From contig JAIUCV010000001.1 in assembly GCA_026724425.1 (NCBI GenBank), positions 13,622,556-13,686,555 on the forward strand: 64,000 nt of DNA. Reading direction: 5' to 3'. This document shows positions 23,101 through 36,860 of the stretch, in pieces. This stretch comes from Erythrophleum ivorense. Its lineage: Eukaryota; Streptophyta; Magnoliopsida; Fabales; Fabaceae. Position numbers and translations under genes: made by a program. The notes beneath the pieces were generated by a model, which was not told the DNA's origin, ran no database searches, and worked only from the letters and a program-made list of their open reading frames with translations. The first letter of the stretch is position 1. Each line of letters opens with the position of its first letter.

Positions 23101-26100
23101 TTGCTTTAGCATCTCCTCAACCTCAGAGAACTCTCTTATTGATCCTCCGAGGTTCAAAGTTGAACCATCAAATTGAACTTTTACTGTCTTCAAACAGTTT
23201 GCAACTTCTGTGAACAGTAATATGCCTTTCATGTACACCTTAACACATGGAAGGAGATAAATTTAATACAGGAACTTTATGAAACAAAATACAAACAACT
23301 AAAATAATTCAACTTTGGACACTAATAATCAAAGTAGCATCAGGAACATATAAATGGCAAAGTATGGAAGCATACATTCTCAACCTCTTTAAGAAGCCAC
23401 TCATTTCTTATGGCACCAGTGAACTCTAGCTTTTGAGGGGGCATTGACACAGTATAAGTAGCCACAGAAGAATATCTGAACATTGCAACCATGTGACCTA
23501 ATCTGCATGACAGGAAAAATTACAATAAGACATCCATAAAAGATACGTAACATGCAAAGTTATCACCCTGCCCTATCCCCACAAGTTGTTCCAAAATCTT
23601 AAAAGAAAATTTGGTTGCACTTCAGTCCTGCAATCACATTATTAGATGGAATTAACTAAATGTTATGTAATACCCTTATTCACAATCATTAAAAAAATTA
23701 AAAAAGGAAAAAGATTCTAACAAATTATGTATTGGTCACAAAAATTAAATTTTTTATTTAAATGCTAAAAATGAAATAGAACATGTATCAAGGAATCTAA
23801 AATTAGAATAGCACCTAAGTTGTTTATCTTTAGAATCTAAATTTTCTTCATCTAATACCATGACCAGAATATGTCTCTGTTTCTATCTAAACCTGTGATT
23901 TTTCAAAGTACAATCTAGTCTAGGCAACACATGGCCCAACCAATTAGCTGTCAGAGACTCTTTTATTACCATACTTTGTTTCTTGTATTGTTTTCCATTT
24001 CCTTTTGGTCAATGGCAAGGTGAGGAAACGTGTATGTTTAAAGAAAATGGGAGAAATCGTCATACCCAAAGAAGTAGAGAAAATCCCTATCCAGGAAATG
24101 GCCACAGCTGGATTTTCGATTAGAAGAATAGTTAGAAAGGCTAAGCTCCAAAAATTTTCCAAATGATAGACTACGGGCAGTGGTGGATATCAACACTCTC
24201 TTAGTTGAGCCAAGCTTGCATTTTCCACACCGGCTCCACATCCAGAGTTTCCCTTCTGCCGCTCCAGGTAAACACTTTTCCTGGGGAAGTTGTTTAACTT
24301 GTATAGTAAGCTGCTTATTGTGATGAGCATAATAATAGAAGTGAGCTTCTGGCAGTTCATGACAGGTGTCACAAAGTCTTGTCTGCATAATAGATACAAC
24401 AATTAGTTAGAACTTAGTCCAGACTAATTAAAAAAAAAAAAGGCATGAAGTAGATAGTGCCATGTCATAGAACAAGAGGATTACCATTCAATGAACCGAA
24501 AAAATATAAAAAATATATCGGATTAGATCACATTAGATAAATTCATTTCTGACATAGTGAAACCCTACTCTTCTCAACATGCAAACCTATGTGATAGAAT
24601 TAGGCACTGTATTCCCATTACCCCGTTAGTCATCTACTAAAACGAAAATGGCAAAATAAATAAAAGAAAAGAAGTTATGAAGACCTGATTAAGTAGATTA
24701 TCCTGAAGAAACTTTCCAAGTGGGACATCAAAATTTTTGTAGAACATAATATGAGAGAAATGACTTTGCTGACATATAGTCCCTCTTAATGCATTCCGGC
24801 TAGACATCAAGACCAAAATACTCTGAGAATCCAACACAGCGTTGATATCATCTTTACTCTGCAACTGATTTTTATCATCATCGCCCTCCTTACTTTTGTC
24901 CTGATTAAATTCCACACACACAGGAAAACAATGGGATTGTCCACCATTACATGATTTCTCTTCATCAGAAAAATTTCTGGCTTCAATTCTGCAGTAGTCA
25001 TCTGCCTCTTGATTTTCTAAAACAGAAACTGATTTGTTGACTTGACCATCACGTTCCCTTTCATTCAGGTCAAAACACTGGGATTGTCCACCATTAAATG
25101 ATTTCTCTTCATCAAAAGAACTTCTGGCCTCAATTCTGCAATTGTCATGATTTTCTAAAACAGAAACTGATTTGTTGACTTGACCATCAGGTTCCCTTTC
25201 ATTCAGGCCAAAATATGCTGACAGAGATTGATAAGGAGCAGAAGATGTAAAGGGAAAACTGTCTCCTAGAACTTTCTTCAAAGAAGATGAAATGGCTGAG
25301 AATCCAGAAAATATAGCTGGATTATATGGTTCATAGGAAACAGGGGAAAACTCTTCTGATTCTAAGTTTGAGCTATTTGTGTTTCCTTCATGGGATCCAT
25401 TGCATATGGGAATGTCAATACTAACTGGTCCATTCTCAGCAGAAGAACACTCCAGAGATGAAATGCTTGCATCACTGGACATTGAATTATGGGATTCTTC
25501 ATCAATTGGCAAGACATCTGTTGCTATATTAGCAACAGAAATGGTAGAGAACATTGCTCTCTGATCAACAAGAAAGGAAGTTTCAAGGATCAAGTGATAT
25601 GCCATGACAACTGCACACCGTAGGACACATTTGACTCTCTTCAACTCATCATTGTTTGCTCCTTTCAGCAAAATCTGCATGGTCAGGTATTGCAGTATTA
25701 ATAGAACCCAAAATTATATATGCAAAACTCATTTGCTGGAAGAAAAATCTTCAACTATAGCATTCAGTATACAAGTAAACAATGCTAATTTATTATATCA
25801 CGCAAATATTTCTGCTTGTACTGAAATTCATTTTCCGCAGATTGTGTTCAAACATATCATATTTGTACCATATATTACCCAAATCACACATTTAGATTGA
25901 TGCTTCATAGCATGCTGACTTCAACCAAAAAGAGAGGGGGGAAGAAAACTGACACCCAAGCCATAATCAACATTATTACAGTCTAAAAGATAAAATTAAA
26001 ATCAACACCCAAGTATACAAATTTGTGTCATAACAAAAGAATTAAAATGATGTAGTCTATTCCTCTCATTAATCTAAAAGATAAAATTAAAAAGGATAAA

Positions 26101-28410
26101 AGAGGTTCCTAGGTACAAGTGAAGGCATACCGTACAACCCAAACGGGTAGGGCAGCCCTCAATGAACATTAAAGTCTTGATGGGCCTCTTTCCTCCTTCA
26201 ACAAAACCAGCATGTTCCTCCACAAACTTCTCAAAATAAATGGAGTCACAGTGCTTTAGCTTTTGACCATTCAAATTATCACATGATAGAATTGGTGAAC
26301 CAGTACAACGCGCAACTCTTTCTAGGCGATGAAGCTTCATATCAAGTACTAGTGTCATTCCTTTTGCAAGAATGGACTCTTGTATATCACGAGAAACAGT
26401 TTTCTCCACTAAAATAACATTTGGATGGCACATTTCTATAAGCTCGATTATAGATTTCAGATAGCCTTTCTCCTGTTAACAAGCAAATGATTAGAGACAG
26501 AATACACTAAGAACAGAAACCAAATCGATTTAAATACCTGTTCCATAGAGTCAAATGAGGACAGACCACTACAAGAATGGCCAAGCATACCACTGATCAG
26601 TAACAACCTTGGATTTTTGTATTTAGTTGGCATGTGCTTGTGAGCAGCATGCTTTTTGAAGACCAAACCTTTAACAATTTGACTGCAATACCAAATATGG
26701 TAAGTTTACAACACTAATGTCCAGGTTAATAAACATTACTGTACATCTCAAACAAACATTTATCAGTTGCTACCATAACACATGAAATTGTATGAATACC
26801 ATTAAATTGTCCTTGGGACAAAACAAAATCCTTAGTTTAAAAACCAAGATGAAGTGCTTCTAGGACAAATAAATTCCTCAATTTTTGGGGAAGATATTAC
26901 TACAGGAAAAGGCAAATCAGCAGAGCTTAAGGATATCTGTACTTCACATGCAGCATTTTAGGAGAAAAATACAATGACAACCAGATAATACAAAGGGCCA
27001 AATAAAAGAAATTTCTTCTTGAATAATTTTGGTACAAAAACACATCAATAACCACATAATACAATATGAATGCAGCATTTTGAAAACATATATAGCTGGA
27101 TAAAAGCCACTATGTATTTTTAAAAGAAAAAAAATCCATAAAAGTTAAAAGACTATCAATGTTACAACCAGCCATCTAAGATTACAGTTGAAAGATAAAC
27201 AGAAGTACCATGAAATAAGTTCTTGCAGTATAACTATTCTTACCTTTGGCTGCAAGAACCAGCTGCAATGCATTTTACTTTAACATATCCATCAGGATTC
27301 ATTGAATTATCTCCAATAGCACCTGGCTTCAAAAACGAAGCAGCTTCCCAAGATAAAGATGTCACCATGTCCACCCAACTTTTACCACCATCATTGGAAG
27401 AGGGAACACCCACAGATTTAAGAAGCTGACTTACAAGTGCCTTAAATCTCCCATTTATCACTTCTTGCATTGCCCTTAGCTTTTCCTCCTTGAACTTGTA
27501 AGAGCCACTTACTTCATCTTTAGAGCAACTCAAAGAAGTTGGCTCACCCCAGCTCACACTATCAATGCACTCATCATCATCATCATTACAACCCACACTA
27601 TGGTCTACATCATCTTGTGGGTTTTCTGGATCAGGAGGTTCCCAAGTTTGGAGATCCAAGTTATCAGGAATAGAATATTCAGTTTCTTCACCACGGGATG
27701 CAGCAGGGTTTTCAGAACTACCAGCTTTTCCATCTTGACAATTATGTCCTTGAGCAATCGCCACATCTCTCACAGTGTACCCTTCATTGTGGTCATTGCT
27801 TTCTGCAGAGTTGTTTTCCATGACTCTATGTGACTTTTCAATCAAACTTTCTGGAGACTTTAAGCTTGAATTTTGCATTTTTTCATTCAACTTATAGTCA
27901 AGATCTTCCCTACCAACATCAACTGTGCCTTCCTCTCGACTTACCCTAACAAAACCATATAAAATAAGAATTTGAACAAACCTAAGGTAAGAATTATACT
28001 CACAGCTCTCTGTTGACATAAGTACCTCTCAGATGAGTTCATATCAACTGAAAAGTCACCTGAACGATCAGATAAGGAAGAAAGGACTTAGTTACACGTA
28101 AACAATTTTGCAATATTGGATTAATAATGTCAACGCAAAAAGAAAAATGAAAAAGAGACAGTAATTTACTGCAGGTGGAAACACAGCTATCAGTGCTAGA
28201 CAATGAAGTAGTGGGACTAATCAGTGGTGTCATATAAGGACTTGCACTGTTCCATTTCACATTTTCTTGTTTTAGTTTCTCCCCACAAAATTTACAAGGC
28301 CAGATGGGAACTTTGCTATCCAACTTTAAACAACTCTCATTGCCTTGATTCTTGTCGTCAACCTTTGATTCCATCAGGCCAGCACCACAATAATGGCACA
28401 TACTACACAT
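20145..28410 (-). CDS. FAB1D: 1-phosphatidylinositol-3-phosphate 5-kinase, FYVE-less FAB1C/D type
   Basis: Converts PtdIns3P to PtdIns(3,5)P2 on endosomal/vacuolar membranes. Exons: 28410-28170, 28059-28026, 27945-27244, 26682-26538, 26472-26131, 25674-24685, 24382-24066, 23502-23376, 23238-23083, 22599-21172, 21074-20808, 20465-20145. All introns are GT-AG and the sum is 5070 bases (1689 residues plus stop). The N-terminus (MCSMCHYCG, later CKFCGEKL) has two Cys pairs but no FYVE finger. A Cpn60/CCT-like domain lies at about 330-520 (NPRLLLISGMLGH, HPNVILVEK, RLGCT spliced to ILLKG), a Cys-rich segment at about 820-925 (CDTCHELPE, SCGHFLDRD), and the PIP kinase at about 1398-1680: FIIKEIKKTELDSF (Lys near 1453), YDLKG (1526-1530), VMDYSLLVG (Asp near 1589). 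Assignment to FAB1D rather than FAB1C rests on the short FYVE-less N-terminus as I remember the family. Confidence 0.93.
24928..25212 (-). repeat. In-frame tandem duplication in the FAB1 linker exon
   Basis: Residues 643-688 and 689-737 are near-copies: F-[G/D]-LNERE-x-DGQVNKSVSVLEN, then CRIEAR, DEEKS and NGGQS. The DNA copies are offset by 138 bases, and the second has three extra codons (QEADDY region). The repeat lies in the acidic, Ser-rich linker between the chaperonin-like and Cys-rich domains, a part of FAB1 proteins that varies in length. Confidence 0.9.
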
Positions 28411-30350
28411 TCGATCCAAAACTGATAGGCCTTTCAAAAAGAGGCCTGATCCGATCCCTATACAAGTTCAAGCAAAAGTGATCAGTATTGAACAATTTTT
28501 TAACCAATTTCATAATCAAGACCAACTTCAATGAACCAAATTCTCCTAACTAAACATTATAGGTTTTGGACAAAATAACTTTTTTTCAATTAAATTTGTA
28601 AAGGCATAAAGTTCAAATTTGGTTACTTTCCTTTTCTGACAAAAGAAATAGTTAGCAAACACTAAAATTTCCAATAAAAATAGTCATATCTATGTAAAGA
28701 AATATTGCATGTAGAGAATGAAATAAAAAGAGAGCAACGCATCATCTTAATGGCTACTTACATCCAAAATACACCCCCCCCCCAAAAAAAAAAGAAGGCT
28801 TAATGAAAAGTAACACAAATTTGTGAATGTAATTAGAGGTCAACGAATGATTTTCAAGGCTTTATCTGTTCCTTCCAGCGAATATAAAGAGATTTTAGAA
28901 ATTCCCCAAGATGAACATTTCTCTTTTGGATAGAACATTTTCTTTAAGGAAAAAAAAAATGAAACATTCTTGCATTAACTTCTGGTGCTTGATTTTATCA
29001 AATGAAATAAATACTACTTCATGGCAAGAGATCATATTCCAACTCTAAAAAGGATTTTTTCACAAGAAAGTGAAAATATGTTCAATTCATAAGTGTACCA
29101 AAAGCAGAAAAGCAATATTTTTTTATCTGATTGATGCATCATACACAAAAACATGCAGAACTAATTTGCAATGAGTCATTTTCCATGAATCAAACAAGCT
29201 CAAGGGAAACAAAACTCTGTTATCACCTAAGGACTTGAGAGAGAGAGAGACAGTATTGCTAGTCTAGGAGTGCACCAAAAAATTATCCACTAAAATGCCA
29301 ACTCGGCACAACAAACTCCAGAAATTCAAGCGGGTGAGAGATACAAGATCAAAACATTCAGCCCAAACCCACAGCAGCACCAGATTCAATAACAAAATAT
29401 AAATTAAATACAGAGCACTCAATAAACAATCCTTCCAGCCTTACTGCTTTATGCCCAACATGCATCAAACTCTACAGATAAGTTAAATTATAGTCGATAC
29501 TTAGTACAGAACTCAATAAAGAGCTGAAGATGCAGTTTGCACATCGGCTCAAGTATTGTGGCCAGGGATGTCAAAACCAAAGAAAAGAAGTTAATTCTAG
29601 ATCCACATTTTATTTTCCAGCAACACAACCCAAATTGGAAAAAAAAACAAAAACAAAAGACTCTACTGTTTGAACCAGATAAATGATAAAACAATATAAA
29701 ATATAAACAGAAATATAAAATGAGAACCCAGAGTCTTGAATTGCAACTTTTGAAACGGCAAGCACTCGGATGTGCTAAACAAAGCTTAGAAAAAAGTGAA
29801 TAAATAGATAAATTCTTAAAGAAGAATTTCATGAGAAATAACCAAACCCAAAAAACCAGAACTTTTCTCTCACCCAAAGCTGATCCAAAAAAATTAGATG
29901 AAATCGTCAATCACTCTTTAATTACCAAGATAGCAATCAATTAGAACCTTCAATACTTTCCCACAATAGACCAAGATTCATAAGAAAAACTGCCATTTAC
30001 AACTCTAGGCAAGGCAAAGATAAGAACCCATAATTGAAACAAAAGAAAAAAAAATAGCAAGAAATGCACAGCTTACCGTCAAAGCAATCCCAAATAAGAA
30101 AAATATGGATGTGACCTCCAAATCAATCCAAGTTCCCAAGCATTGTGGGAAACCTCTCGTACACACGATTCGCTCTTCTCTCAATAAGCAAAGAATTTGG
30201 TATTAGCCCACTGAATGTGAGATTCAGACAAACTCACCCACATAGACAGGGAAGGCAAAAAAGAGAGTTGGAATTATTTCTGGAGGAAAGAGAAGCGGGT
30301 GTAAGAAGAAACACGAAGAGTTTAAGGATTGAAGCCGACTGAATAAGAAA
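28411..30350 (-). other. 5' UTR of the FAB1 gene with a 1.6-kb intron
   Basis: Minus strand: a non-coding first exon appears to end at 30077 (TTTGACG, then donor GTAAGCTG). The acceptor TTGTATAG lies before 28457, giving a second UTR part of 47 bases ahead of the ATG at 28410. The intron has a pyrimidine/purine-biased stretch with C and A runs near 28770. The exon start is not determined; it is probably near 30350. The splice sites are inferred by eye. Confidence 0.55.
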
Positions 30351-33300
30351 TGAAAATAAGTACAGAACTGTGAGAAGAAAAGAAAATTTACATACAGTGG
30401 GGTCCACTCTCATTGCTTGCTTGCCAGCAAAAGTTTCGAGATTTTTTTTCAAAATTTCCAAAAATAAAGTGTAATTGGAGTGTCGCGGGCACCGTAGGCA
30501 TTCAGCTATACGCTAGATTCTTGGGGTAATCTCCGTCCAAATACATGGTATACGTCATTTGATATCTTATTTTGCAATTAAGCCCCCCGTATTTTCAGTA
30601 TTTTAAAAATTGTTTTTTTCTGGCCAAAATATTTTAAAATCTGTTTACATATATCAGATTTAATTGCTGAAATTTCCATTGTTTAAGGCACCATCCAGAT
30701 AAGAATATATATAAAATAAAGAATTAAGAAATAAGAAATAAAAAAAACATAAAAAATTTAAGAAATAAAATAAAGTCCTACGATAATAACAAGTGGGTCC
30801 AACTATTACACCTAAACTAAATGAAGAGTTTGAAATTCAAAAAAGGAGTTATTAATAATAACAAGCCATGGTGATGTGGGGTCAAATATGGTACTATACG
30901 AATTTTAAATTTAATTTTTTAAAAAAATATTAAAAAAATTTTATCAAAGCCGGCATTTTAGAGTACAAGCATGATATTAACTCAAATAAAAATAATTTGA
31001 ATAATATGTGAAGCTTAATATCTTAAATGGATATAAATAGATGGTAATGCAAGGGCACAAATTTAAAAATTGGTTTTATTAAGTTTTATTTAATCAAAAT
31101 GGTATTTAAAGCAATATTTGTGTATAAAAAATTTTAATTATCAAATAATTATGTCATTTTAAAATATGCTAGAGATGATATCAAACGATCGTGTTAGAAA
31201 CTCAAATTTGAGATTTCACCGGCGGCATAATTATAATGCTTATTATTTATATTGTTTTCACAAAAAAGAGAAGAACTTTCTAAAACTGTAATAACAAATG
31301 AAAACTGATATTAAAACTCGGAGTAGAATATGACTTTATTTACTCTTTCGTCTTAAAATTCTCTCATCTTCGATCAAGGGAAGATTTGTTTCAAATCCTT
31401 TTATCCAGCATTAAAAATACAAAATAGCTTACCAATTAAATTAACCGATATGGTAAAAAATCACTAATAAATCATTTTAAAAGATTTTATATCCCTACTT
31501 TGAAGTTTATATTTTCTTTTAGGCAAATTTTTTATTGTCTATTGTTTATTTTATTTTATTTTGTTTTGAAGCTTAAGACTCTTAGAGAATTTTAAGAATT
31601 TGATCAATAAAAAGAACAAAAATAATTGTCTTGTTGAAGCATCAAATATGGTAAATTTTTTTAATAAAGTGAAACAACAAAGATGTTATCTATCCCTTAA
31701 TTCAACAATAAAATTATTGATTTTTTAACTATAGTATTAAATCTAAGAATTTTACAATTATTGTAAGTATCATGAAACTTTATTTTGTGTAAAATGAATT
31801 TATTCCTTTTATTAAAAAAAGTACATAAAGAATACAAAGTTTATTATTGAGCTAAAAAAGTTAACTTATTTAATAAAAGGAAATAGTATCACTCTTTTTC
31901 AACCTACTTTCAATTCCTCTAGAAAGCACTTTAGGGCATGCATGCATGTTTAACTATAGAATTCTAATGAGATATGATGCACTAGTGGTGGTATGATTAT
32001 ACTTACATTCATAAATTATCAAATAGATGCAACATAAGTACTTCTAATCAGGTTTCTATTTATTTGTAGAATTATTATAAGATTTAGTACATTACTGCTA
32101 ATATGTTCACTTCTATCAAGGTGAGTATGATCATTTTCTATATATATAACAGTAATCTAAGCTAAAAATGCTAGTTCAAACACCTTGATTGTAAACTTTT
32201 GATGAAATATAGTGCATTAATGCTTGTATAATTACACTTCCATGCAAAATTTGAAAAATTTTGAACAAGGGTTAAACACTAGGATTTCTCTAAAAGGTCA
32301 CCAATCTTAATACTATTGTCATCCAAGCATACTTTAATAGGATTTTAATGTATTAGTGTGGATATTGTTGCACCCATCAATGCTATGACCATACCTTATA
32401 TTCTAGCATAATAGCATGTAAAATTTAAAATATGCATGCAATATAAGGACTTCCCAAGAATGGTCACACATTATAATGTTATCTTCATCTAATCAAGCTT
32501 GGCTATAGGGTTTAGACTAGGTTCAATGCATTTTGAGAGAAGGAGTATAACATGAGAATTTTAGAATAGGCTTCCATTCTATTACTCTAACAAACAAGCC
32601 CAAGAGGACTAAAAATCTAAGAAAAGTGGTGTAAATCAAGAAAAGCAATAACCAAAAGTTTAGTCAACCATTAAGACTTGATCAAACACACGATGACACA
32701 TGAGAAGTAGGGGGGGTGGGTGGAACTTTGATTTCTTAATTTTAAATAACCACAAAAGGAAAAAAAATGTGTCTATGAATATGCAATAAGTATTAACTTC
32801 AACTTCGATAATTTTTTATGGTCTGATTACTAGATTTTTTTTAATGTTTTAGTAAATAACATAACATTGATTAGATTAAGATTTTGAATTATGTGAAATG
32901 CATATAAATTAAATAATTCAGAACTTTTTTCACATCTTACAATAATTCACTCCTCTTCTTATATTGGAAACTAATAAAAAAATTCACCTAAAAAAACCTA
33001 ACTTTAATTAGATTAAAAATGTGAATAAGTTGAGTTGCATGTAAACTAAGTGGTTAGAAACTTTTTTTTTTTCTTTTACTTCTTACAATAATTCACTTCT
33101 CTTATATATATTGGAAACAAATGAAGAAAATTAACCTAACAAAATCTAAGGAAGAGCTTTAAAACCCAAAGAAGTAATTAAACTATCTTGTGGATGACAT
33201 TGTCAATATCACATTTTGATCATTCTAGCCTACAGTATTCAAGTAAAACTTGAAAAGAATATATACCTTTTTTATGCCCAAGTTTCATGTATAGGACCCA

Positions 33301-35581
33301 TCCATTATTGCTCAATGAAAGAGTTATTTTCAATGCGACACATTTGATTGGCAAGTGGTGAAACAATCTATGATATAATTTTTTTTATAATATTTATTTT
33401 TTTTCAAAAGTAACAAAATAATTATTATTTTTATTTTATCTATCCATTTTTATATTTCTCTTTCTTTTATATATTTAGCATTCTGGCAACCAATTAACCA
33501 AATCTCTTTGGTTTTTTCTCCTTTCTTTTTATGGGAGCATCATGAACTCAAACATTCAAACCTTTCATACATGAAATGTTCAAATTAAAAAAAGGAGCAC
33601 AATATATGATGACTTAAATTCAAGCGTTTTATTAATTTTTTTAACAAAATATAAAAATGAATTGCTATATTAATTTTGTAACTCACTATTAGATTAATCT
33701 TTATCTTTAACATTATTCTTATTTGAAAGCTCTCAATCATGGCTACAATAAATAAAATGTTAGATATTGGACTTAATTTATTAGACTAATCTTGATTGAG
33801 TTATTTAATGGGTCAAATTCAATTTACCCTGAGTGCACTAAAAGCTTATAAGACTCTATTACTCTCCAAATGGGACTTTAATATTGGTCTAATTCACTTG
33901 ATTAATTCTAATTGAAGACTCATGTGATATCTTAAAGTTATTTTGTATAATATCTATTATATTTTTATAATTATTATTTAATAATTTTTTATTATTTTTT
34001 AAAATAAGAATACATGAGTTATTTTTCATTTATTCCATTCATTTCTTTAATTTCTTTTTCTATCTCTAACATTATATATAAATGGCTCTAAATTGTCATT
34101 ACATTCTCTTAGCACTTCGTGAAAATAGAAAATGTTTATAACCTCGTAGTCCTTTCTTATAATCAACCTATCAAGCCAAATTATTCTAACTTAAGAACTC
34201 TCTAAATATGGTTTATGCACCATATACCCTCAATATATAGTTTCATGAGCTATGTGGACCTTACACCAAAAAATTATTCACTAGGCCATTAATCTTCCTA
34301 TGATTTAAAAAAAAACTGAGTTATGACTCAAAATATCTAAAAATTAATTTGCTTTAGTTTTCACTTTTGAATTCAAAATTTATTGGGCCTTTGTGCTTGT
34401 GGGAAAGTGCAGCCTTTTAGGTCCTAGATCGTCATCTGACAAGAAATAATATTAATAATTTTACATCTTTGGAAGAATATTAAAGGATATTCTTTTTCAC
34501 ATTTTCTATATATCAAATTGTGAAGTTGATTGATTCTCATCGCAAGTTATCTTTCACATTTTTTAATTTTTGGATCATAAATTTAAATAGCCTCCGTCTA
34601 AGTTAAGGATAATTATGTTACATCGTAAAAATTTGATTCTATTGTCCAACTGAGCGAACGATACTGATTTTTACAATTTCAAAAGAGGGTTGAATTAATA
34701 ATGATTGATTGTTAATTTGTCAGAAAGGTAGTTCCTTTAAAACTGCCGAGGTTCTATGATAAATTAATTTTATAATTTTATAATTAGATGTATATATAAA
34801 GTGTCAACCATAATTATATGTATTGCTAAATTTAAAATTTTGAAACTATATATTTTTCAAATAAAAAGAAAAGGCAACACAAGCTTTTGTTTTAATAATA
34901 GAACTTTATTAAATTGATGTGCATTTGAGTTTTTATTTGTATGACAAGATTGTCTTCAAACTATGTGTCTCTTACGTGAATTGAGATTAGGTCCCCTTAA
35001 TGGGATTTTAAGGGTGGATATTTTTCATATTGATTTGGTGTATTAAAAATAAATAAATTTTAATACTAACCCCGAGGTTTGAATTAGAATAGTAAAAATA
35101 AAGAGTACACCTTATTAATTATTATATCAACTAGAATAACAAACACATGATTTGAATATTATTTAAAAGTTTTAGCATATTATGTCTAATTCAAGTAAGA
35201 AATCAGTCATTCTTCTATGGAATAAAGCATTTAAAGCAAATTAACATTCACTTAAAAAATCAATTAAGAAATCTCTAATACATCTTAAAAATTGAAAAAG
35301 AATTAGGAAAAAAGAAGGTGCAAATACATAATTGAAAGACGCTTGCAACACAGTCCTCATCCTTTTCTATGAAGATTGTCTAAAAAAAAATGTCCTTGCT
35401 TTCTTTAACATAAAAGAATATTGTTATAGATATTACAGTGTGAGTTGAAAATCTTCAAAGGAAAAATATGACAACATCTAATAAGAAATTTTGCTATGTA
35501 GCCTTTGACCTATTGAGAGGTCAATATCTCTACTATTGGATTACTTTAAGATTGTGTGTAAGGTCATAAAAAGGCCCAAAT

Positions 35582-35582
<1 letters not shown>

Positions 35583-35618
<36 letters not shown>

Positions 35619-35630
35619 TAACAATAATAA
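35583..35630. repeat. AAT/AAC microsatellite
   Basis: About 16 trinucleotide units, mostly AAT with two AAC. Confidence 0.95.
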
Positions 35631-35792
35631 AAAATTCCAACTTTAAAAATTATATAATTTACTTTCTTTAACTTTAAAAGTTAATCATAAACTTTTTACT
35701 TTGTCCAACATAATCCTTTCAGTAACTTTTTCATCCAAAACCCTAATCTTGTTTATCCATATAGGTTGAAAAAAGTCAAGTTAAGAAAAATT

Positions 35793-35819
35793 CATATATA
35801 TATATATATATATATATAT
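35793..35819. repeat. TA microsatellite
   Basis: Uninterrupted AT dinucleotides. Confidence 0.95.
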
Positions 35820-36524
35820 GTTAATTTGGCCTCTTTCAACTTACATAATATAAATGGTGTTAAGATTTAGACAGATAATGTTACATACAATTAAAGTTTA
35901 AGGGGTTTATAATCAATTTTTAAAGTGGAAAGAGGTAAATTCCACAATCTCATGAGTTGGAAAAGATTTTTTGCATTTTAATATAATAAAAAATTATTTT
36001 ACACAAATCTTCAAATGATCCAATAATGAGAGCTTGACTTTTTAAGTAACTGAGCTTGTCATAGCATTATTCATTTTTAAATACATATATTGCATGACAA
36101 TTAGGTGAAAAATTACAAGGGACTGGAAATAAATAAAAATTATCAAAATAAATACATGAAAAAATTCCATCACTAAAATTACTTAGTTTAAAAAACTCCA
36201 CCCATGTGTGCTTGATTATTAGTTTCTTTCACATTGGGTCTTTTGTCAGGGTTTGAAAAGCTTCAATTCAAAAGGTATGACTATGAGAGATCCATTTGAG
36301 CAATATTAAGATTTATACGCCGTTTGATATACATAAAATTAGAAATGAAAATAAAAATAAAAAATATTATTTTATAAATAAAAATAATTCTTATATTCTT
36401 ATTTTTAAAAATTATAAATAAAATATTACTGAATAATAATTATAAAAATATAATAAATATTTTTTAAAATTTTTATTTTTATTTTCTTTTCCTACCACTA
36501 ACCAATCTGGCTAGGGGATAAAAA

Positions 36525-36860
36525 TTGGAGGCGGATGCATACGGGCACGCCATGCCTAAGATGCAATTATGGCAGTATAGAGGGGCCAAACTGCAATAAC
36601 ATAGAAGCCGTACTCTAGTTTGGCATTGTCAATTTCATGTATTCAAAAATTGCGGGCACAGGAAAGACGGCGTTGTCTTATGTGAGACGGTGGCATTTTC
36701 GAGGTCACATGTCCTGATTTTCCCTTTTGATGCTTTCAAATTTAAAATTCTCCGTCCACGTCCGTTATGTCCCACCCTGATTTGACACCATTTGAAAAAA
36801 TCTCCCTTCAAGTTGGCCCTTCTATTATATGAGCGCCTTCTGCATGAAAAAAATATATAT
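36525..36860. other. Isolated higher-GC island without a recognisable gene
   Basis: A sharp rise in GC in an otherwise extremely AT-rich region, with CpG-containing segments (ggcacgccatgcc, aagacggcgttgtc, gtccacgtccgt). The minus frame 36880-36635 matches no protein family I recognise. It could be a relic of a promoter or 5' region, or an unknown repeat. Confidence 0.4.

Larger units (their letters stand above)
30351..36524. other. AT-rich intergenic stretch upstream of FAB1, no gene seen
   Basis: The first few hundred bases would be the FAB1 promoter; I cannot point to a reliable TATA box. The rest is very AT-rich with stop codons in all frames. It holds an AAT microsatellite at 35583-35630 and a TA run at 35793-35819. 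A gccgtttgatatacataaaa segment near 36318, followed by A/T-rich foldback-like sequence, may be a decayed MITE. Confidence 0.6.

Noticed and set aside
27600..27833. 77-codon plus-strand open frame
   Set aside because: It is antisense to the large third coding exon of the FAB1 kinase.
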